NCBI RefSeq assembly: GCF_027943255.1
Contig: NC_072895.1
Location: 86,492,001-86,556,000 of the forward strand
From: Anastrepha obliqua
Lineage: Eukaryota; Arthropoda; Insecta; Diptera; Tephritidae
Direction: 5' to 3'
Length of the DNA stretch: 64,000 nt
The position numbers and the translations under genes are program-made. Within the stretch, counting starts at the first letter, position 1. The number at the start of each line of letters is the position of its first letter. Of this stretch, positions 57,166-64,000 are shown one piece after another. The notes beneath the pieces were generated by a model. That model was given only the letters and a program-made list of their open reading frames with translations, ran no database searches and was not told the origin of the DNA.

Positions 57166-58133
57166 ATTTTTTTGTTTTAATTTTGGGCAACCTTATTCAT
57201 TGGACCGTACCCCGCACAAGGAGTAAAAATGTTGACCATACATCTTGAGAATTTTTGTAACAAAATTTCGAATAATTTTTTTGGCCGACCCTTTCTTAAG
57301 TTTTTCGCCACGATCTCGTCATTTAAAGTCGGATCGGAGAGTATGATTTATAGTTGTTTATGTATCGTGAATAAAATTTATTTATTCCGAGTAGCCCTTT
57401 ACAGTACTTACCCACCAGATCTCAGTTTCTATCACTCGAACATATGCCAGTAAATTAAGGGGGTGGTAGGGTTTAGCGCTAAAAAAAACACTTTTTTTTG
57501 AATTTTTTACAGAAATATGGCTTAAGATACTTTAATAAAATCAGTTGCATGTTATTGTACATCTTTTCAATAAGTTTTTAAAAAATATTAATAATAAAAT
57601 ATTGACAAATAAGCCCATGACAGAGTTTTTTTGGAGATATGTTTTTCGAGGGGTGCTCTGCGGTGCCAATCGGCATTCGTCGTAGAATAATCTGAAACTA
57701 AAAAAGTCGAATTTTTCAGTTAAAGTACGACGTAATGCTCCCCCCCCCCCCATTAATAATTTTTTTTTTTTCATTTTTGTAGTTTTGGTGGCAAAAAAAC
57801 GTAAAACGAGCATTTTTGGCGAAAAATTTCGCCATATTTGTAAGTGAAAAACAACCTTAAAAAAAAAAAAATAAAAATAAAAATAAAAAAAAAACAGTGG
57901 GGGGGGGGAGGTATTTTTGATTTAAAAAACGTGTGCCAAATTTGAAAAGAATCGGTTGAATAGTTTCGGAGTTGTGATTGGCACCGACTTTTAAGAAGTC
58001 GTTTCGGGAAAAACGCGTTTGAAAAAATGACTCTGAAAAATTATCGATGCTCCGCATTCGAGGTAGAGTGCCTACAAAGGCTATAACTTTGAGAGTTCTG
58101 CTTCGATCCACTTAAAATTTTGACACAACATTC
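57166..58133. repeat. Unclassified AT-rich repeat with C-run/G-run foldback
   Basis: Contains a C12 run (57740-57751) and, inverted 150 bp away, a G10 run (57899-57908), with matching T-rich and A-rich runs between them. The phrase AAATTTGAAAAGAATCGGTT near 57937 is of a kind I have seen in insect repeat families. No gene. Confidence 0.45.
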
Positions 58134-58865
58134 TTGAAATGATTTACTATAAGATGAGTGAAGAAAAAAATTTCGACTGCAATCCTTCCTTAAGGCTTTA
58201 ACACTTAGAATCAAAATTATGGGACCGCTGAAATATTGTCACCGGTTGCTAGTCGGAAAATATTTCGATCAAACATTTTTCGATGAAACTTTTTGAAACT
58301 GAAATATTTGCGGGCACTTTAGTATTGAGCAAGCAATTCTATTAAAATAAATATTCTATTGAAATAAAATTGAAAAAAAAAAAAAAATAAAATTTAAAGT
58401 GAAAATAACAATGAGTTAAACACCTGTCGAAAACCTGATTAGCATTATAAATATTTTTCAAAAATTACTTTTTTTTGTGGCGATGAGGTAGGGTTCGTTG
58501 TCTGCACCGAATGGTGTGTCACTCCTCCTCTTCTGGATGTTTCCTCTGCCCGAAAGTACGGTAGAATTTCATCGAAGAAAGAGAAGAGCCAAGTAGGCGT
58601 TCGCCGGTTTTAGAGCCAGTATCATGCTATCGGCTCATCTTCTAATTAGATAGGTAGGTTAAGGTTAGCATGTCGCTTAAGCATCTCTGTCCAAGTCAAG
58701 TCTTTTCCCGCGCAGGGCTCGCTCTCTGTACGTGCCAATAAGTTGCCAATTTTCCGCGCTTTCTACCATTTTTTCGATTATTTTGGTTGCTTCTAAGGCA
58801 GCTAGACTACCTCTGACAGCTTTTGAAATGATTTACTATAAGATGAGTGAAGAAAAAAATTTCGA
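58134..58865. repeat. Inserted 0.65-kb copy with a 43-bp target duplication
   Basis: The inserted segment (58177-58822) copies 54792-55451 in the same orientation, lacking ~15 bp near 58525. It is bounded by identical 43-bp direct repeats (58134-58176 and 58823-58865; TTGAAATGATTTACTATAAG and so on). Confidence 0.93.
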
Positions 58866-59574
58866 TTTTGTGACCCTACCTACCCAAATTTTGCTAAAAA
58901 GCAGACTTCTACGTTTGCTCAAAAAACTTTTTTTTTCAAAATTCCTTTGCAAAAATACTGCAGACTTAAGAGTGTTTATTGGAAACTTTTTTATTTTTAT
59001 ATTTTATTCTACAAGTATAAATAATTACATCCAGTAAACTATTTTAAAAATTGTAATACATCAAAAGGCTCAGATAACAGTGACAATTCCTGAAATGCAG
59101 TATCTATTTTAAATTGACACCCACAAAATTATAGTTAAAATACTTTAGGAAAGTAGTTGGGCTAATGGTAAAAGTCATTACATTTATAACAGATATGACA
59201 AGCGAAACATAAACGATGGCGTTAAATGCACAAATGCACACTCATAAATATATAAATATACACACATCAACATCCCTGCAGGGAAAAGCGAAGTTGGTAT
59301 GGGAATATTCCAGTTCAAATACTGGTTTTTAAGAGAAGACATCATACTAGTTGTTATTGAATAGAATAGTACCAGTTGTAAAATTCTTAGTTTTCCTTCA
59401 AATTAGCTGAGTTTTTTTTAGATAAGTATCTTTGGGATTCATCAATGCATTGCGATGATTAGAGTATTATGTATAGGTAGGTAACTAATGAATACATTTC
59501 TTTAAAAACCCCTACATCCAAGTCTTTTAAATAAAGACAACAATTAACTTTATTCACATAAAATTTATTCACTT
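58866..59574. other. No gene seen
   Basis: AT-rich with A/T runs and CACACATCAACATC. Continues the unclassified repeat of 57166. Confidence 0.4.
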
Positions 59575-60320
59575 TAAGAGGGTTGCCTTTTATATCTTGC
59601 GCCCAATAATGAAAAGATAGTAAAATGTGTACGTGAGAGCTCGCATTGCCTTGGTGAAGTATGATTCGTCTTCGACTTTTGGTTTTCCTTAATTCTCCGA
59701 AAACTTCTGGCAAACAAATGGTTGTGTATTACTCAAAATTGACTGTTTTAAGCTTTTTGTTGCGATTTTCTGAAAAACCGGAAACCAGATTCTCTAAAAA
59801 ACCGGCGAGCATTGGCTTAGAGGTGCTTTTTCCGCGAACAACTTTTGTTGGATTGAGCCCGTCTCAATACGCACCTACTGTCGATTCTTGTTTTGTTTCC
59901 GGCTCATATACATAAATCCAAAATTCGTCACCCATTATGACGTCATAAATGTGCTTTGAACCACCGCGGCTGAATTTCTTCGACTTTTCTTTACACCAAT
60001 TGCTACGAGCCATTTTTGAGCTAATTTCAAATTATGCGGTGCTCAACGAGACGAAAAAAATCTTCTTGACGACCAAATGTTCATGGAATATTGAATGTAT
60101 GCTGGTCCCACGAATTCCTAAGGGTGGCTATGTCACACAATATATCACATGACGATCTTGCGTTACGTGACGATCTTTGCGCACAGCATCGATTGCTTCT
60201 TGGACGGCCATCACGAAATTCTCCTGCAAGGATCGGCGGTCTCGTTGGAACTCACTTTACCAACGTTTCGCAATGGTTAAATGTGGTGCTTCAACGCCAA
60301 AAGGTGAAGTAGTTGATTAA
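59575..60320 (-). mobile_element. Mariner remnant (family of 37481-38350)
   Basis: Minus strand: NWCKEKSKKFSRGGSKH, then DVIMGDEFWIYVYEPETKQE (first catalytic Asp), NPTKVVRGKSTSK and RRIILHQGNASSHV (second site region). Frameshifts are present and the C-terminus is missing. Confidence 0.82.
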
Positions 60321-60561
60321 TGCACTTCTCGTCTCTATCGATAAATCATCGCGCGCAAAATTTCCCGAGTTAATTCCACCTTTTGGCCGAGAGAAATTTT
60401 TCATGTCACTGAAAAAAGGGCAAGTAGAGCTTGTAAGTGAAAGCGTTAATGGTAGGTTTATGCTAAAAAATACCAAACGTTTCCATAAAAATATCGAATT
60501 ACAGCTCACCACGCGTAGTGTGGCAAAGGCGTAAAATATAAAAGGTTTCCCTCATATATTA

Positions 60562-60690
60562 GTTTGGGGAAAAATAAATCTATTATTTTCTCGATAGATG
60601 GCTGTAGTGATCGATGTCTCGTAAAGTAGGTGACATTTCACACTAAAAAAATTCTCTTGCTGTTTTTTGTGTATTCCAGGAGTTGAGTTA
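60562..60690 (+). mobile_element. Single end of the 50941-type mariner
   Basis: GTTTGGGGAAAAATAAATCT, then CTCGATAGATGGCTGTAGTG and further similarity to the 51320 end (ATTTCACACTAAAAAAATTC .. GTTTTTTGTG .. GAGTTGAGTTACA), preceded by TA (60560-60561). The other end was not found. Confidence 0.65.
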
Positions 60691-62524
60691 CAAACCTTTT
60701 GCGCGAAAATAATTTCATATATTTTCAAATTCTTTTTTGGGTTTCTATGTAGTCTCACATTACAAGTCAGTAAGATTAGAGAAACGGATTGAAAATATTC
60801 TTACACTAGCTTAGTCTAAGCTTTAAAATGCCAAAAGAAATAATTATTAAACTTCGATAATACCGGCGCTGGTGGCAGAGCAAAAAATAGTTTCGGAAAA
60901 ATTGGTTCAGCAAGATTTTACGGGAGAGTTGATTAAAATTAGGTATTCTCTGAAGTTTAATTGAGATGAATGAAAGCGTGGTGCCTGAAAACCGTCCTAT
61001 GATGGTGTGTCTTACTTTCGAACACAAAAAATACAGAGTTAAAGTATTAAGTTTATCTTTGCGAGATTTCAGTAATAAAGAGTCTTGTTTCAGCAAAAAG
61101 CTTAAAAATGCAATAATGGAGTACAACACAGACGGGACACACGGAATCCACAAACTTTTTTCAAAATTTCTGTGCGGTTTGGGTATAGAGCTTTTCTATA
61201 ATATTAAAATAAATATAAATAATTACATATTTTAATTATATTTTTTTTAGAATCTATACGGAACTTTACTAGCGCCAGTGAAGCAGAAATGTAATTGAGA
61301 ATACCACTTCAGTCGAACAAAAAACAGGTTTTCCAAAAAAAACGGACCATCCAAAAAATTCCATGTAGCAGTAGCATATATAGAATATTAATCTTGGATT
61401 TATTTAGTATGGAATATTATATAATATATTGTGTTTCTAAAGTGGCTGCCTTAAATTTAATTTTTTTATTTTTTTAAGTATTTACTTATGGTGTAAATTT
61501 GATCAAATTTTTGAATCTCTAACCCTTTACTGCACTTGAAAGAAGAAAAAAAAACAAGAAAGAAAAAATTTTAAGAAAAAATGTATTTTGCATACGCTGT
61601 ATATATGAAAATATATGAAATATAATATATTGAATATTGAATTGAATAGATGTGCTTCTTACATTTTAACTGGTCCGAAATTGATTATATCAGTAACATA
61701 ATGTACTACAACTTCTTTTAGATAGTATACACCGGTAGTTTGCTAATGCATTACCGGAGAATTGAAATTTCGTAGTACATCGCCGTGTCAAAAATACCTC
61801 TTGCTAACTTCGGAAAAAGATAGAACACGAACTGATTGAGCTGAAAATTGCACTGGCAGTAGTGAAATGCACAACTAGTATTTTTCCCTGCAGGGATATG
61901 ATATGAAAACAACGACTTATGAAAAGTGCAATGTTTGTACGTTTATGCATACACTAGTATGTACAGGGTGACACAATTTGGGCACAGTTTAATTTTTTTT
62001 TTGAGACAACCAAAAGTGGCGGATGCATGACAACGAATGTACGGCAAAGAAGAAGACACAATTGTTATATATAGATAGGAAATCGCAGGTTAGAGGCTGG
62101 TAAGCTTCAGTTTCGTAATATTTGGAATTCACTAAAAATGTCGCAAATAAAATTTTGAAATGCGATTTTCTCGAAACAATTTTTTTTTCAACTTTTATGC
62201 TGTCCAACTATTCAACTGATTTGAAAAGCTTACAGCCCTATTCTCAGCTGGTATCACAGTTGAATGACATCTCACATCTGATATTACATGACTCGAGTAT
62301 GCCTCTATTGTATGGAAACCGATCTATAATGTCATGCTACTAGAATTGAAGGGGTGCAACATAAGTTCATTCCCTTTGCACTCCAACCGTTAAAATTTAA
62401 AATGCCACTTCCCTCTAATAGTTTACGCTGCATGTTAATTACTTTAAAAACATTTGAAAGCAGAAGAATAACTCAGTCTCTTATGTTTATTTACCAAGTA
62501 AGTCAAAGTTATTATCTCGCTTAT
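60691..62524. other. No gene recognised
   Basis: AT-rich. The plus-strand frame 60966-61235 (89 aa) was not recognised. CCCTGCAGGG occurs at 61887 and also at 59276. 61966 (TACAGGGTG) resembles a generic transposon end. Confidence 0.4.
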
Positions 62525-62710
62525 TATGCTTAAGTCAAAGTTATTATCTCGCGACCTAAAGTTAAGAATATACAAAACCTTGATCCGCCCTGTGTTTACC
62601 TATGGCAGCGAACTATGGATGCTAAAAACCACTGACATCAATCAGTTAATGGTCTTTGAAAGAAAAATTTTACAAAAAATTTATGGACCAATAATGACGA
62701 AATGAAGTGA
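62525..62710 (+). mobile_element. RTE-like RT thumb fragment
   Basis: SRDLKLRIYKTLIRPVFTYG followed by SELWMLKTTDINQLMVFERK, clean over ~55 codons with no stops, then divergence. Related in type to 55560-56080. Confidence 0.8.
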
Positions 62711-63834
62711 AGGGTTGTGATGTATATTTCTTCAAATAATTTTTTGTGATATCAGGCATGACAAACTTTCTCAAAACAATTAAAAAATTAATTGCCTCAA
62801 TTTTAGGGGACGCGATGGTCTGGAAATTTCAAAAAATCGATTTTTTGTTTTTTCAATATTTCGAAAGTATAGTATCTTAAGAATATACTGTGAAATTTTT
62901 ATGCGGAAATTCCCAATATTATGGCTTCTACAGCCCATTAACCATGTAGAGAGCAGTCCGCAGCACCGTCCAGGTCCAATTTTTCGGGAGGGTCAACTTC
63001 AGCGCTTTTTTTAAATTATTGAAATTAAAAAATAAAATTTTTTTTCATTTTGGTATGTAAAAGAAGTTAAATAAAAAGCCTAAAAAATTTAAATATCGCT
63101 TTTAAGTTTTTTATTGTAAAAAAAAAAATTCTGAAATACCCCAAATTTTTGAGCTACAGACCACCGGGACTCCTTAAGGTGCATGAGATTACTAAAACAT
63201 ACTAATTGTGATAAAAATCGCATTTGTGATCTCTGTAAATCTTCTCGCCGTATACGATTTCCAAAAAGATACCCGTTTTTTGAATTATCTTTTTGAAACT
63301 CGCGCCATTTTTCGATTTCTACATACGAGATTTTTGACGATTTTAGGAATGCTAACATGTGATTGGTCTCAACTTTAAGAAGTTTTTTTTTCTTCTTTTA
63401 TTCAGATCGGTTGCTCCTTTGAAGCTGTACCTTAATCCGTTCGCCGAGGGTTCGTATTTCTTTGTTCACTTTGACTTTCGTTGGACCTCTGGTGGATAAA
63501 ATACTCAATGTTTTTTTTATATGCATCGTCCTCACGACTTTTCCCAGAAAAGAAAGTGAGAAAGAGGGTTTTTTGGACTAGGCTATTGGGCCTTTTAAAA
63601 GCAAAGCCATCTTTATGGATGAACAAAAAACACACTATACCAGTCTCTCATCATGCCTGCCCTTTTATATGGCTTGAAAATAAAGATTAGAAGTAAAAAG
63701 CATTGGCAGCAATCGAGAGAACTATTTTAAAGGGAGTTTCCAAAAGTTACGCCTAGATGTTAGTAGGGAATAGTTCTTAGACGCTACCTTTTTTATGTCA
63801 TCTCTGACATTTATCAGGTAGAGAGATGTACAGT
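62711..63834. other. No gene recognised
   Basis: AT-rich dispersed-repeat-like sequence. The phrase HYTSLIMPALLYGLKIKI near 63640 could be another weak RT-thumb trace, but it is too short to call. Confidence 0.4.
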
Positions 63835-64000
63835 TAAAGTTATTAAAACTTATTATGAAAATGGTCGCTCTTTAAGAATAACATAACGCAAAATTCGTAA
63901 TTTTTTTTTTTTTTTGTGGAAATTATCACCCGAATGAGTCGACAATTCAAAGTTTGGTGAAAAATTGTAAAGAAACTAGTTCTGTCGAGGATAGAAAATC
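63835..64000 (+). mobile_element. Tc1/mariner transposase N-terminus, cut by the window edge
   Basis: VKVIKTYYENGRSLRITQRK, then NYHPNESTIQSLVKN and ETSSVEDRK match the paired-like helix-turn-helix at the start of DDE_3-type mariner transposases. A T15 run lies in the middle. The element continues past the window. Confidence 0.7.

Noticed and set aside
60966..61235. 89-residue plus-strand frame as a gene
   Set aside because: No recognised motif, AT-driven composition and no supporting splice or promoter signals.

Overview
This is a eukaryotic nuclear window, almost certainly from a fly. It is AT-rich, has 60-110 bp GT-AG introns in its real genes, and is crowded with broken mariner/Tc1, pogo and non-LTR elements and a tRNA-derived SINE. 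The SINE and the (CAA)n-tailed retroelement ends look like those of tephritid fruit flies; that placement comes from recognition and was not tested by a search.

Only three host genes can be modelled with confidence. (1) 3378-5891, plus strand: a four-exon secreted CLIP-domain serine protease (367 aa, snake/Persephone-like). It is the middle and only complete copy of a recent tandem triplication of the gene's 5' half (192-2880, 2881-3809, 6799-9679). The two outer copies are dead and share one pogo-like DNA transposon at the same TA; the right-hand transposon still has a 398-aa open transposase. (2) 12840-19129, minus strand: a five-exon coiled-coil protein whose first residues match golgin-97 (GOLGA1; fly cbs). 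All its splice junctions are phase 0, and its introns hold transposon fragments. (3) 43352-44373, minus strand: a three-exon very-long-chain fatty acid elongase (ELOVL, 276 aa) with all family motifs.

Layout. 1-9.7 kb: protease triplication with pogo elements and two RNase H-bearing non-LTR remnants. 9.7-12.7 kb: short tandem repeats, a Helitron-like end, a nine-unit ~128-bp satellite, and a minus-strand mariner. 12.8-19.1 kb: golgin gene. 19-43 kb: gene-poor, with SINEs, at least five mariner remnants, non-LTR fragments (one with RT at 26.6-28.0 kb), hairpins and tandem repeats. 43.3-44.4 kb: ELOVL. 44.6-64 kb: again gene-poor, with mariner copies, a (GTT)n microsatellite, RTE-like and Jockey-like fragments, and a 0.65-kb duplicated segment flanked by a 43-bp target duplication.

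The genes do not form an operon or shared pathway. The main interest is genome structure: a protease array broken and copied together with a transposon, and mobile-element remnants whose tails, inverted ends and duplications can be read directly. I saw no CRISPR array, rRNA or convincing functional tRNA gene.
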